Part shown: positions 34,406 to 46,500 of the stretch, piece by piece
How positions within the stretch are numbered: position 1 is the stretch's first letter
Layout: the number at the start of each line of letters is the position of its first letter
NCBI GenBank assembly: GCA_022835595.1
Contig: BQUP01000001.1
Location: forward strand, 806,001-870,000
Source of the DNA: Cystobasidium ongulense
Taxonomy: Eukaryota; Basidiomycota; Cystobasidiomycetes; Cystobasidiales; Cystobasidiaceae
Reading direction: 5' to 3'
Length of the DNA stretch: 64,000 nucleotides
Translations under genes and position numbers: made by a program
The notes under the pieces: generated by a model
Told to the model about the DNA's origin: nothing
Database searches by the model: none
Seen by the model: only the letters and a program-made list of their open reading frames with translations

Positions 34406-35250
34406 ATGGTGCGCATCGAAAAGTGTGAGTGGCCCTCTCCCTGCCCGTCTTGCTCCCGCGCTCACACGACGTCTGCACCCCCCGCCCAGGTTACTTTTGC
34501 AGTTGCAATGTCTATCCGGGACATGGACAGATGTTCGTGAGAAACGACAGCAAGTGCTTTAGATTCTGCAGCTCCAAGTGCCAGAAGAACTTCAAGTGCG
34601 TGGTGCCCTGCATTGTCTGCGTTTGACCAGCCCGCCCTACTGACCCACTCGGCTCGCACAGAATGAAGCGAAATCCTCGAAAGGTCAGATGGACAAAAGC
34701 ATTCCGCAAGGCTGCTGGAAAGGAAATGACAATGGACTCTACACTCGAGTTTGAAAAGAGACGCAACGTGCCCATCAAGTACGACAGAAACCTCATCGCA
34801 ACCACAGTGTCCGCCATGTCTCGCGTCCAAGAAATCAAAGCAAGAAGAGAACGCGCTTTCTTCAAGAACCGTATGCTCGCTGCTAAACCTGTTTCCATAC
34901 GCACCGATGCACTCGAAGTACTCTCGGGCTCACATCTCCTCGGCAGAGATAAAGACTCTCCACTCGTACAAAAAGCAAGACTCGCAGCTGAAATTAAAGC
35001 TCGTAAAAAGGAAAAGAGAAGAGCGGCTAGATTGGAAGAACAGGTTAATGAAATGCAACAAGACTTGGAAATGGAAGAAGCTGCTGAAGAAACGGAAAGA
35101 GACGTCGATATGGATACTGCAAGAGAAAAGATCAAAATCAAGGTCCCCGCCACAAAGAAACGTGTCACCTCTTCCTCTCAAAAGAGATCCGCCCTCATGC
35201 CAGCTGGAGACAATGGCATGTCCATGGGAATGGGAATGTCGATGGATTAA
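34406..35250 (+). CDS. RLP24: 60S ribosome biogenesis factor Rlp24
   Basis: Rlp24 occupies the site of ribosomal protein eL24 on nuclear pre-60S particles and is exchanged in the cytoplasm by the AAA ATPase Drg1. Three exons: 34406-34424, 34490-34595 and 34662-35250, 237 aa. The zinc-ribbon start [19 protein letters not shown], then [13 protein letters not shown], is typical, as is [23 protein letters not shown]. The long basic/acidic helical C-terminus distinguishes Rlp24 from eL24 itself and is the part that binds Drg1. It ends with an unusual Met/Gly run ([11 protein letters not shown]). Exon 1 has only six full codons, so the start is easily missed. Confidence 0.95.
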
Positions 35251-36140
35251 GCTCACTTCAGACTCCCATCTTCCCGCTTTTCTCGTTTCCCTCTTTTCGT
35301 TCCTACAGCAGTTCGTTTCTACTTTTTCTTTCAGAAGTCAAGAAGTCTTGTACGGGTACTCTTACGGCTTTGCTTGCCGAAATGCTTGTTGTTGGAGCTA
35401 GATTGCATACTACAATGCTTGAAGCCTTAATTCCCCGTCATCGTCGAGTTGGAAGCACACCACAGCCCTCGTGTCTGCCATGCACTAACCGTCCAACAGT
35501 TCTGCAGGTGGCCGTTGCATGCTTTACTGAATAGCCACTATGCATACGTACCCTGGATACACTCGAGCACAGTCGATCGTCATAAAAGCACGGCCTGGCT
35601 GTATAACGGTACAACTTTTGGACTGACCTACTTGCACTGCCCGTTTTTGGTTTTGGGTTGCGCGGTTCATCCTCCGCTGTTCCAGAGCACTCGAAGTCCA
35701 GGGCGCTGATGGCTTGTTCGCTCTCTACTCACTGAGATATTGTACGCAAGCAAGATAACCTCCACTTTCTCGTCTATACCTTATATTCTTGAACCCACTG
35801 CCTGAATATTCCTTAGTCTATGTTATAGAAACTATAGCTCAATGCGAAGTAACGGGTAGGATTATCGAGCCGTCTACGGGCAACGATACGATAAAGGAAT
35901 AGGTCAAGGCATGAAAGACAGAGGATAGAACTCAAGCACCTGACAGTCAATGACAGTCAGAATTTGATCAGTTTTCTTCTGCTGAGCTCTTTCACCGTCT
36001 GTATCGTACATCTGTATTTGAGATAATCCTTCATCATAGCAGTAAACATGCGAATATGAGAAGGACCAATCTAATAGAGTAGCCTCAAATACACGCGCAG
36101 ACTTCATCTCCTGACCTCTCACGTAGACCCTCTATGCGTT
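35251..36140. other. Intergenic region with a relic of the GH114 last exon
   Basis: It holds the 3' flank of RLP24 and, at about 35785-35870, a diverged minus-strand copy of the last exon and acceptor of the GH114 gene to the right. A minus-strand open frame at 35904-36122 lacks an ATG and any family resemblance. The rest shows nothing. Confidence 0.55.
35785..35870 (-). pseudogene. Decayed duplicate of the GH114 terminal exon
   Basis: Read on the minus strand, 35870-35832 matches 36232-36193, covering the end of the last GH114 intron and its acceptor (CTTCGC[A/G]TTGAG then CTATAG). The following exon-like part aligns with SSYDVDYKNVQ as SFYNID, then a stop. The copy lies 361 bp downstream of the working one. 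Confidence 0.55.
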
Positions 36141-37463
36141 CTATTGCTTCGGGCAAATTGCTTGCACATTCTTGTAGTCAACGTCATACGAGCTATAGCT
36201 CAACGCGAAAAAGCCAGGTAGGATTTTCGAGCATGTTATAGAGCGTTCGTATCTAGTGCATACGACAACATTTCCGTTTAGCTTTTGAAGCCACCAGGCA
36301 CGGTGAGCAGAGGAGTGACAGGAATAATGAAAGACTTACTCGACTTGGAAAGCCGCTTTACCAGCCTTTACGAACGGATTATAAGCGGCGCATTCATTAT
36401 AAGCTTGACATTCTTCAATGACGACAAAATCGGTTAAAGAAACGATTTCAGGTTTCTTTGAAATCATGTTTGGTCCATTCTTGAGGGCTATTCCTAGGTT
36501 TAGAGAATGCGCTGTCGTGCTTAGGAACTTCAGATAATTGAATTGATCGGTGACTGTGATACATTCAAAGGATGATGATTGTCCATCAGCTGAGTCTGCT
36601 CGTATTGCGAACAGGTACTCGCTACTCGGTGGGGAAGACAACATACTGGTCGTCTTCCAGCCTGATTCATTCGTGTACGAATCGGTGTTATCAGGTTCCA
36701 CAGCATCGCATCCTTTAGACTGTGTAAAGTACAAGATGTCAGCCGAATCCTCAGGCAATCTACCTGAAGTGAACGGTCCTGCTTCTCACCTTGGCAAGCT
36801 CGATACGCTTTTTCATAACGTTCTGGACGTTTGTGATACAGGCCGGGGTCTGCAGGTCCAACCACCATCTATTTCACAAAGTCAGTGTCCTTACCGAAAC
36901 CTTGACACTGGCTGTATTCAAGGACTCACTCCTCCCATCCATCCATTTTGCAACTGCTCCCCTTGTTGCAATAGCATGCTTTACTAAAAGTGCTCGCGTC
37001 ACTTCTCCAATCTTCAAAACTACCAGCTGAGAAATAACAAACTACTTTCTTGCCTTGTTTTTTATATTCTGCTATTTGAGCCGTTGTAGAATCGAATAAG
37101 TCCACATCGTAGATCTGCATGCCTTTCAAGGAGAGACTATTTTTTCCTACGGGATTTGATGGGATCGCTCGCTCTAATGACCATAGGAATGAGCTGCCTG
37201 GTGTAGGTTTCAACCATGTTGAAGCAGTAGTGGTGGATGCTGGTCTTGTAGCGGCTAGCTTTGTGGTAGTGGTGATCCTGGCTGTGCCGCGGACGGGAGC
37301 TAACGTGGCCTGGGGAGCATCAATTCACAAGGATGGGTGTATTTTATCAGCATTGCGATAGAAGGCTTTATTGCGTATTGACTTGCTGACATACAGCTTC
37401 ACTTTCACTTAGGCCAACAAGCAAAGACGCCACCGTGAGCAGTAGCGCGCTTGAAGGCAGCAT
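36141..37463 (-). CDS. Secreted glycoside hydrolase family 114 (endo-alpha-1,4-polygalactosaminidase-like)
   Basis: GH114 enzymes cleave alpha-1,4-linked galactosamine polymers such as fungal galactosaminogalactan. Five exons on the minus strand: 37463-37395, 37309-36930, 36868-36790, 36719-36340 and 36198-36141, 321 aa. A signal peptide opens the protein (SALLLTVASLLVGLSESEA), then a Thr-rich linker. The TIM-barrel domain shows GKNSLSLKGMQIYDVDLFDS, KVVCYFSAGSFEDWR, WWLDLQTPA, the acid motif KGCDAVEPDNTDSY, and VVIEECQAYNEC. The last exon has just 18 codons, ending VQAICPKQ; its acceptor (GTTGAG) changes the split codon to Asp. Asp/Glu residues expected at the active site are present. It may act on own or foreign wall polymers; that role is inference. 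Confidence 0.85.
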
Positions 37464-37725
37464 CTTTCTCGAGCTTCCAGCGGGAGAAGGGGAAGGAGGG
37501 GAGGACAACCGACGAGTGGTTGGTATGGACAAGGGAAGAGAGATGAGACGAGAAGAAAGGCCGAGGATCTGCACTCTTCTTGCAATCCCTTTTCATGGCC
37601 GCTTTAAGGAATTCATGCGTGCTGCCCTCGATCTTCGTTTTTCACTGTTTCGACAGCTTCTACCGGGCACGTGACTTTGACTTGGCTTCAAACCTTCAAG
37701 TCGAGAGCAAATTATGTGGGGTAAC

Positions 37726-38266
37726 TTAGTGTAAAGTAACATTCATAATTAAAGCAACCTCTCTCATCGAGGCACAGATTGCTTCATCGTACCGGTCCAT
37801 CAATGTTGACAGTTTAGCAAAATCATCAGCGACGAACGTGCAAATTGATGTGACCTCGGCCATCGCATGCCTCAACTCGTCAGCTGGTTCGTGTCGCCGA
37901 GATACTACTAGTATGTAGTGTGGTGACGAAGGGGTGCCGCAAAGCAAGGCAGTACATAGTCGCGTGTACAAATATGGCAGTAATGTAGCAAGTCGATCAA
38001 GCGCAGTGTTAGCAGCAGGCTGTTGAAATCGATAAAGGAGTGTATTATTGTTCCGTGCGTATGTTCCAGCGAAGAACCGCGTCCTAGATGGATTGAAACT
38101 GAATCTAGCGACTGCTAGGTACTAATGATAACAAGGCGAGAGAGAACTACAGCTTCCTTGACCAGAAAGGAAGGTGGGAGGATAGGGTATAGTGTAGTGT
38201 AGTATGTGGTGGGTGTCTCGGGTAGAAATCACCTATGTATCGAAATGAATGGGTACGGTACTGCAT
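37726..38266 (-). CDS. Possible small two-exon gene, unknown function
   Basis: A minus-strand frame runs open for ~130 codons from 38114 to a stop at 37726 without any internal start until late, which suggests an exon fed from upstream. An ATG at 38266 followed by 11 codons and a GTGATT donor at 38232 joins in phase to the acceptor CCTAG at 38115, giving 140 aa. The product has FNPSRTRFFAGTYARNNNT near the start and a helical C-terminal half (EPADELRHAMAEV, then LSTLMDRYDEAI). I recognise no family. It starts only 41 bp beyond the stop of the next gene, which is tight. This could be chance. Confidence 0.28.
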
Positions 38267-38306
38267 AGTGTCTATGGGCTGCACGTTTTGTGCATGTGTT
38301 CCTCAC

Positions 38307-39118
38307 CTAGAAGGTGACGAAAGCAGCGACAGCGGCTACTGCGACTGTGAATAGGCCAGCTGCATGGGCAGACTGGAAGCCAGCACCGGTGGGGGTGGTT
38401 GAAGTCTGAGCAGCGGCGTTGGAGCCGAGGGTGCCAGAGGAGGCGGGCGAAGAGGTGGTTCTTGGTGCGCTAGAGCTAGCGGCAGAGGTCGAGTTAGACG
38501 AGCAGCTGGAGGAATACCGATATTGTATAAAATGCGACAGGCGGTGTTTTTTGATCAAGGAGGGGTGTAAAAAGACGTGAAGAATGTGAGGAAGCGAGTC
38601 AGCGAGTGCAGTCAAGCAGAAGGGAGGGAACGACGCACGCGTTGAAGAGCGTGTTGATGGAGTTTGTCTCTACATCGGTGATGCCGGTGAGCGACGAGAT
38701 GCATCCATGGCAGGCATCCAGCTGGGTGGTCTGGGTCGAGTTGGGGCAGATGCAGGAGATGACGCCAGAGTCGCTGAGGTCGGGGCATTCTAGAGGGTCC
38801 AATGACAGGACAGATGCGTGTTAGCTGTGTTCTGTCCTGTTCTCAGTGTGCCGCCCTCTGTTGATGGCACTCTTTGATGTGTTCCCATCACAGCTTCGCG
38901 TGCCACTGCAGACCAGAGTGCAAGACCTACGGGTGACCGCGACAGAGATCTGGTAGCACGAGTTGACGCAGGCTGCATCATGGACAGCAGTGAGTGAGTG
39001 AGTGCGCTGTGTGCAGATGCATGCACCACCTACACGAGTCTCCAGTGATGCGCTGGGCGTGGGCCAAGGGCGCGAGAGCAGCGACAGCGAGTGCGGCGAG
39101 GAGTGTAGCGGCCTTCAT
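38307..39118 (-). CDS. Secreted 8-cysteine CFEM-like protein with GPI-type tail
   Basis: Four exons on the minus strand: 39118-39034, 38972-38931, 38789-38639 and 38505-38307, 158 aa. It opens with a signal peptide (MKAATLLAALAVAALAPLAHA) and ends with a Ser/Thr/Ala linker and hydrophobic tail (HAAGLFTVAVAAVAAFVTF), the form of a GPI-attachment signal. Eight Cys lie in the mature part with spacing C-x3-C-x9-C-x10-C-x-C-x11-C-x2-C, then one more, close to but not identical with the CFEM pattern. CFEM proteins act in heme uptake or at the cell surface. That function is only suggested here. The exon 1 donor was set at GTAGGT (39033) because it alone keeps the Cys frame. Confidence 0.75.
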
Positions 39119-39624
39119 GGTGCGGAGTGTCGAGTCTATGTAATGAGAGTGGGTGTAATGTGTCTGTTGGAACCAATTGGTGAGGAGTAGAAGTGTCAAT
39201 ATCTTGGCCTGCAATTGCTTATGGCTCAAGGAATGCGTCAAGTTCGCCGACAAATGCGAGTGGTCTTGGGCAAGTTGACTCCACAACCAAGAGGGCAGAT
39301 GGCAATGCAAGATATGTCCAAGCTGCGTCAATCTACCTGCTTGCGACTTGGCTTTCTCATTCACTTGTACACCTGCTGCAAGTATCAGGCACGTGCAAGA
39401 TAGTGGCACACTTGACATCCTCGACACAGGATGATGGATGAATTCAGGCAATGAGCTGGCTATCGACATACTGATGGAGCAGAGCATCCTAGCCCCCGCT
39501 GTATAGCAAGCTCGGGGTCCATGAGCCAGTACCGAGTTGGTGGCAATGCTCACTACCCTCCTTGAGCCATCATCGTCCACCTCGTACTCCTTCCAACTCC
39601 ACCAACATTCACCCAGCTTGTAGG
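39119..39624. promoter_or_regulatory. Shared 5' region of the CFEM-like and SNU66 genes
   Basis: This is 506 bp between divergent starts. Frames that run through it on both strands look like read-through of the neighbours. No site is assigned. Confidence 0.5.
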
Positions 39625-42280
39625 ATGGCCAGCGAGTCACTCTCTCTCGAAGAGACCAACAAGGTCCGCCTATCCTTGGGCCTCGCTCCTCTCGTCGAGG
39701 ACGATGGAGGCGAGGCTGGATCAGCAGATGAAGACCCAGACAGCATTGCAGAGGCAAACTGGGCAGAGAGGCGCACAGCAGAGCGTCAAGCAAGAGAGGA
39801 CAAAGAAACGAAAGAACGTCTCTCCAAAGCACGCAATCAGCGTGAACTCCGGGCAAAGCTGCAAGGGAAAGGACTAGGATCAGCGGAAGCAGCAGACGGC
39901 GACGATGAAAAAGCATCAGCTGCAGATTGGATTAAAAAGAGCAGGAAAGCTGCTAAAGCCAGAGCTTTGGAATTGGAGAAACTTAAAGCTAGAGAGAAGG
40001 AACTTGAAGAAAGAGATAACGATGCTATGCGGTATGGAGAGAATGATCTCGCGGGTTTGAAAGTTGGACATGGACTCGACGACTTTGAAGAGGGTCAGGA
40101 TGTCATCTTGACGTTAAAGGACGGGAAAGTGCTCGAGGATGGGGGTGAGTGCATTAACAATTGCCTGACTGTCGTCGTTTGCTCTACTGACTCGCACAAC
40201 GCCGCCTTCATCACCACTTTCAATCCATCTCACACGATCGCCGACATTGGATACTCACTCGAACACGCAATCCTCTACCACTTCATGCACTACAATCTCA
40301 TCTGCCTACAGATGACGAGCTGCAGAACATCAACCTAGCAGAACACGCCCGCACAGCAGAGCGAATCGACCTCGCAAAGAGAGGAAAGACAGCCTACAAA
40401 TATACCGGATTCGACGATGATGAATTCGACGCTTTTACGCAAGGCAAAGACAGAGGTGTCTTGTCAAAATACGATGAAGTATTAGGTGAATCTTCAAACA
40501 AAGCAGAAGGATTCCGTCTAGGCGAATCTTCATCTACTACCCTTGCTCCAGGGGAAACTCGCAAACCGTCAACGTCTAAATTGGTACAAGAAGAAGAGAC
40601 ACAAAAGAAGATCAAGAGAGAATTATTATCTCTTGATTATACCAAAACTGAACAAGTTGATTATCTTCAAGAAGGTGATGTCGGATTCAAGAAACCTAAG
40701 AAGAAAAAGAAACGCAGTGACAAGTCAAGTTCTTCACGTCGTGTTACTGATACTTTCAATGGAGATGATGAAGAGGTAGCTGGGGGGAACAACGGAAATA
40801 GCAATGATGTAGATATGCATCATGCTGATGAGGAGGATGTCAAACCTAAATTGCCTACAGCGGACAGGAGACTAGCGAAAGAAGGAGGACTTGAAATGGA
40901 TGGCGTGATTGACGATGATGATATGCAAGCTGCATTAGCTAGACAACGGAGAGCAGCGAATAAAAAGAGAGTTAAAATGATGAAGGGGGAAGATATCGCT
41001 AGGCAGATATTGGAAGAAGAAGAACAAGCCCGTCAATCGAGTAGAGCTCATTCTATGCCTGTTGACACCGCCCAAAATGGAGAAGATGGAGACGAAATGC
41101 TGCACTTTAAACAGGAAGATGAAGATGAGGAGGATAACGACGATGGACTCGTGTTGGATGATACTTCTGAATTCATCCGGAATATATCATCGAGACCGGC
41201 GGTCGCAAAGAGAAATGCTACTTCTCGAACTGCTGGGAATGGTGCGGATACACCCTTGGAGGGCGGGACCAGCTCAAGATTACCGCGAGTCAAGGAAGAA
41301 CCTAGGGAGGAAGGTGATATCCCGCTTGACGAACTGGATGTCAAGGTTGAAGAGCCTGAAGAGGGTGAAGCTGTGTCTGATGAGGAGATGGAGGGTGTAC
41401 AATACGCTAGGGAGACCTCTACCTTATCTGAGAGCAAGCCTTCTACGTCTAGACTTAAATCAACTGAGCCTGATCACGGGAAAGAGCAAGAACAAGAAGC
41501 TTGGGGTAGTACGGCTACCGAGAAGCACCATTCAGGCGGTCTAGCGAATACACTTGCACTGCTCAAATCATCAGGAGAGGTCAAAAACCTGACACCAGAA
41601 GAAAGAGAGCGAGAACGAGCATATAAAGAAAGAGAGAGATTTATGAATGAATTGAAGAAAGCTGAAATGGAAGCTGAATCAGAAAAAGCACGTAATAGAA
41701 TAACAGGAAGTAATAAAGATCAATCACAACGAGAATATGAAAATAAACAGCGAGCATATAACATGGCACAAAAACAGATTGAAGCATTCAAAAACTATAA
41801 ACCAAATGTTGAAATTCAGTATACAGATGAATTTGGTAGAGATTTAACTCCAAAAGAGGCTTGGAAACATTTATCCCATAAATTTCATGGTAAAGGTTCT
41901 GGTACCAATAAAAGAGAAAAATTGTTAAAGAAAATTGAAGATGAACGTAAAAGGGAATCCATGTCTGCTGGTGATACTCCACTTGGTACGAATGCCGCTT
42001 TCCAAGCTAGACAGGAGAGAACTGGTTCGGCTACTATGATTTTGGGTGTCGGTAACAGAAAGTGAGTGAAGAAGTCTTTATGATAAAGCATCATGTGAGA
42101 AAGAGAACCTGCGCCTGACTTTTGGTTCTTGTTCTCTTTCCCAGCGCCGCACCATCCGCAGACGCACTGCTAGGATTATCAGCTGGCAAACAAGCAATGG
42201 ATATATCGAAGAACAAAGCCGGTCAGAGTACAAGTGGCACGACTAAGCGAAAGAGGACAGAACCGAAAGTATTGGGTTAA
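39625..42280 (+). CDS. SNU66: U4/U6.U5 tri-snRNP protein Snu66/SART1
   Basis: Snu66/SART1 bridges components of the tri-snRNP and is needed for spliceosome activation. Three exons: 39625-40144, 40312-42061 and 42145-42280, 801 aa. The N-terminus SLSLEETNKVRLSLGLAPL carries the Hub1-interaction-type helix (HIND-like) known from this family. Then come long charged coiled coils (RKAAKARALELEKLKAREKELEERD), the conserved KVGHGLDDFEEGQDVILTLKD, and YTGFDDDEFDAF. Toward the C-terminus is NVEIQYTDEFGRDLTPKEAW followed by HKFHGKGSGTNKREK, the most conserved SART1 block. The middle is acidic and disordered. Upstream in-frame ATG at 39562 is possible, but the conserved N-terminus starts at 39625. Confidence 0.93.
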
Positions 42281-43536
42281 ATCCTCCCCGTCTGTAACGC
42301 CATCTCTGCCTCCTCTGTTCTTTCCTTTTTCTCCGCTTTCTCCTTGTATACTTGATAGTTTGCTTACGATTGAATGATATTGCACAAGGTTCAGTCGGCA
42401 ATGCATGTCATTAGACACATCCCACAAGGGTCCTCCAATGTCAATCTACATTCTGGAATCGACCATTGTCTTGGAAAGGAAATGCGCACCCAACAAGAAC
42501 AGTCCTTCAGCTAATGCATTTCTCGCGTATCATTGCTTTGATTGCGATTAGAAGATTGCTGTTCTCCAGATGGACACACTTGTACTGTGCCAGACGGGCC
42601 TGAAGAGATGCAACACATGCGAAGACAGACTGGCTTGGTGGGGGAGATGGCCAAACCCCGCACCTTGCTTCAGCCAAGACAAGATACTCGAGTAATGTAT
42701 GATACGAGAAGGCGAGCAAGATCGCAAAGCACGTGCAAGACGGGTAGTAGTCGACCGCTCATACTTGGTTTTGCAGACAGTAGTCTCCATACGGTTGAAA
42801 GCTTGCAAAGCCATGCGACTCGAAGCACTGCGTTATGCCATGTATGCCAGGGCTTGAAGGACTAGAAGCAGAGGAGAGGAGAGAGTTCAGGCTGTCTATC
42901 GATCTGTCTCGTATTTCAAATTACTTTCTATCCGGGAAGAAGTGGTGCATCATTGGATGTGTACCTACTTGCTCATGATAACTGCTGCTGACAGCAGAGG
43001 GCAGGCAGTGGAGGGAAGTGCTTGGGCTATGAGCTAGATGGCTATCGATGCCTGCCCGCCCGCAGTGTATGTGCTTTGATACTATATATTTTGTACATGA
43101 TACTATGCCTGTGGCGGAATGGGACATTTGATTCAGGATGTCGGCATCACTTGTTCTTCTCCACCTGTCGACTTTCCCTCCGTCTCTCTGCTCTTCTCTT
43201 CTCTGTCCTCTCTCTCCCATCAGTCAACCCTCCCAGCGCTTGCTTCGTTCTCTGCTTCCCTCGCAGGTGAGCTTCCTTTGCCATGAATAGTGTCCAATGT
43301 CCATCCTGCTCAACACTGATCTCGCTGGCTGACATGCTGCATCTCATAGCCTGGTCGCATTCTCTCTCCCTCCCTCTACACAAGCCATCCATCCACTAGA
43401 CACCACACACACACACACACACCCCAGTATCCTTCCTCATCCCGAGGCCATACGGGGAACAAAGTCCCAAAACGGCAACGATCTGCGGGTTCCCTCTGGC
43501 TTATCGGTGCAAGCTCCATCGAGCGAGACTGTGACC
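42281..43536. other. Large gene-free region
   Basis: This 1.26-kb gap between two plus-strand genes is the longest in the window. It contains a CT-rich stretch (43165-43250) and a (CA)n run of about 17 nt at 43407-43423. Several short frames on both strands have no family resemblance. It most likely holds a long promoter and 5' UTR for the mucin-like gene. Confidence 0.55.
43407..43423. repeat. (CA)n microsatellite
   Basis: An uninterrupted CA dinucleotide run lies about 115 bp upstream of the mucin-like gene's first ATG. Confidence 0.85.
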
Positions 43537-46500
43537 ATGGAGGGCAACTCACCTTCATCATCGTCCGCACACCCCGCATGCTCATGCTTGTTCTCTCCCT
43601 CCACTTCCCACCGCTCTTCTCCCAATCCTTCCACTGCCACTCGTCATCCGCGCATGATCGAGGACACCCATTCTTCCAGCAGCAGCAGGAAGAGCAAGGG
43701 CAAGGCCACAAGGAACAGGAAGAAGCTCCATCGTCACTCGCCGTATTATGATATGATTGCTCCATCCACAACCGCCGCCCTCCCTGGACTCGGGCTCCTC
43801 GCAGCTATCACGCTCTTTGCCAGCTCGGCCTCTGCAAAGGCGATTCCCGCGCAGGAAGAAGCTCGACAAGCCCAACGATACAGGCACAAACCAAGAGCGG
43901 ATGTAGGTTATACATCTACTCGCTGACAGTCACTCTATCTTTCAATCCCATCTAAAACAACTTCTTATGCCCTTCGCAGACTCGCCAGCTTGGCACAAAA
44001 ATCATAAATCAGCCGGATCAGCCACAAGTCACCGAATACCTTCAGGCCCACCCTGATTACGAAGAAAAGCACTTGTTCGTAGCTCGACAGTCGGGTGGGT
44101 CTGGTGGTGGTGGTGGTTCTAGTGGAGGCAGTGACGGCGGTGATTCGGGTGGAGGCGGCTCCTCTGGCGGTGATACTGGCTCTTCGGGAGGTGGCACTGG
44201 CTCTTCGGGAGGAGATACCGGCTCCTCAGGCGGAGGAGGCTCTTCAGGAGGAGACACCGGTTCTTCAGGAGGAGGTACTGGCTCTTCAGGAGGAGGTACT
44301 GGCTCTTCAGGAGGAGGCACTGGCTCCTCGGGAGGAGATACTGGAAATAGCGGTGGGGGCGACGATGGATCATCATCGGGAGGAGGTACTGGAAATGATG
44401 GTAGTGGCGATGGTGGAGATACCTCCCCAACAGGTGGATCTGGAGGAGGCAGCACAACACCTACTGGCGGAAACGATGGAGGCAGTAGTGACAATGGAGG
44501 AGGGGCTGGTGGTGGAAGCACTTCGCCTACAGGCGATACAGGTGGAGGTGGTTCTACAGGTGCGCATCTCTCAGACTGACACTGACCGGAACTGCGAGAC
44601 TCATTCAAACATTCATATTCTGTTTTGGAACTCATTCCATTTTCCTTTATCGTGAGTCATTTCTCCTGCTTTCCTTCCATCACACATTTTTCAATTTCTC
44701 TGGGAGGGCAAAAGGGAGTCCAGACCCTGCTTCTTCCTTTTTCCTTTTATTTTTTTTCTACTTTTACTTCAATTTTCTTTTAGCGTTTCTTCATTATTTG
44801 GATTTCCAATTTTTCTACTTTACTGGTTTTAATGCTCGTCTCTTTGATTTTGAGCTTGCTCATGCTTATCATTCCTTCTTTCCTATATCCGAACCAATTA
44901 CTTCATTACAACGATCCTATTCAACTACTTTAATTTTTATTCATACTTCGATATACCTTTTTACACTACACGGACTCCCTTTCCCCCGCCCTCGCCATTT
45001 CCTCCTTTCTTCCTTCTCTGTTATACATTTCTCTCTGCATGTTTGTGCACCTTTGGCTGACCAAGTTTAGAACCTGCCTCCACCACCTTTTCCCAATCTC
45101 CTTCCACACCTTCGAATAACGATGGCAACTCTGCACCCTCTTCAACTGCCGACAATGATCCGATGCCACCTTCACCTTCATCTTCTGATGATGATAATTT
45201 TCCTTCAACCCCTGCTCCAATACGAACTTCATCGGATGATGATACCCCCGAAACGCCAACAACGATACGGACATTGCAATCTACCTCTTTACGACCTACT
45301 TCGCAATCTGACGCGGATTCGCCCGAAATGACTTCTTCCCCACGATCTGTCGATAATCCCCAAACTTCCGATGATGGTACTGCATCTTCTGCACGACCGT
45401 CAAATTCGGGCCCAACGCCTACTCCGACCTTTGAAACATTCTCATCTTCACGATCATTACCGGCGGACCCTACCGATGTCAATTCTTCATCGGCGGATTC
45501 CTCCACCACTTCTTTCTCAAACGGTAATCCTCCTTCCTCTTCTACTCGATTCGATACACCTTCCTCTGACGCGAATACAACACCTTCTTCCCCGCCCGCC
45601 TCATCACCTTCTTCTTCTTCTTCATCATCCTTTGTACCATCCCCTTCCTCTCCGACAACTCCACGTTCCCTATCTTCGTCGTCAATTGACTTCACATTCT
45701 TGTCATCATCATCAACACAATCTATATCAACACAACCTTTGTCATCACAATCTTTGTCATCGCAATCTCTATCAACACGTCAAACGACATCCCCTGTATT
45801 CATTACCACCTCTTTGCAAAAACCTACCCCGTCAACTGCATCCAATATCGACTTTCCGACCCCTACTTCACTTCCTACTATATCATCACGTTCAAATACA
45901 GTAGATTCTACCCCTACCCCTACTGATGGCAACGATGAATCCATCTCAATAACGCCGCCGTCTACGTTCGTTCGCCCGACTTCTGTCGTTCCTGATCCAT
46001 TCCCAACTACTTCCGCAACGACTATTTCAACGACTTCTGCAATAATAACGACATCTGAAACGACTTCCCCTGCATCTTCCGCAACGACCCCAATAACGGA
46101 TAATGAACTCTCAGACACGACAACCGCAATACCGACAACGACTTCTCCTTCAACGACTCCGACCACTTCTGATGATACGACTGCAACTCCTTCTTCTACG
46201 ACAACGACTTCTGATTCGTCTTCTGTACCTACGACTTCTACGACAAACGATACGACATCCTCTGATGCTACACCTACTTCTGGGACTGGTTCTACAGGCG
46301 CAACTTCTGGTGGTACGTCCTCCCTTCCTTTGAAGGTGCTTAGATGCTTACTGGCGCCTGTTGGAAAGGCTGACATATCTCGAGTGAGCAGGATCTACTG
46401 CTGTTACTAGCGAAGCCACGTCGGGTGGCTCAACTGGTGCGACGAGCGGTGGCTCGTCAGGAGTCACTGGCGGGGGCTCGACAGCAGGTACTAGCGGCGG

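Noticed and set aside
34512-35256. Minus-strand frames of 218 and 108 codons
   Set aside because: They lie antisense to the RLP24 exons, whose zinc ribbon and length leave no doubt.
35904-36122. 72-codon minus-strand frame between the two GH114 last-exon copies
   Set aside because: It has no ATG start, its frame closes four codons upstream, and it resembles no part of GH114. It may be relic sequence.
41048-41437. Ser-rich minus-strand frame
   Set aside because: Antisense to the acidic middle of SNU66.
44057-44635. Pro-rich open frame of 192 codons on the minus strand
   Set aside because: It is the mirror of the Gly-Ser repeat coding on the plus strand; Gly codons read backwards as Pro. The plus-strand frame fits the flanking exons.
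45021-46376. Long Glu/Val-rich frames on the minus strand (45021-45695 and 45780-46376)
   Set aside because: They are antisense shadows of the Ser/Thr-rich exon 3 and have no splice or start support.
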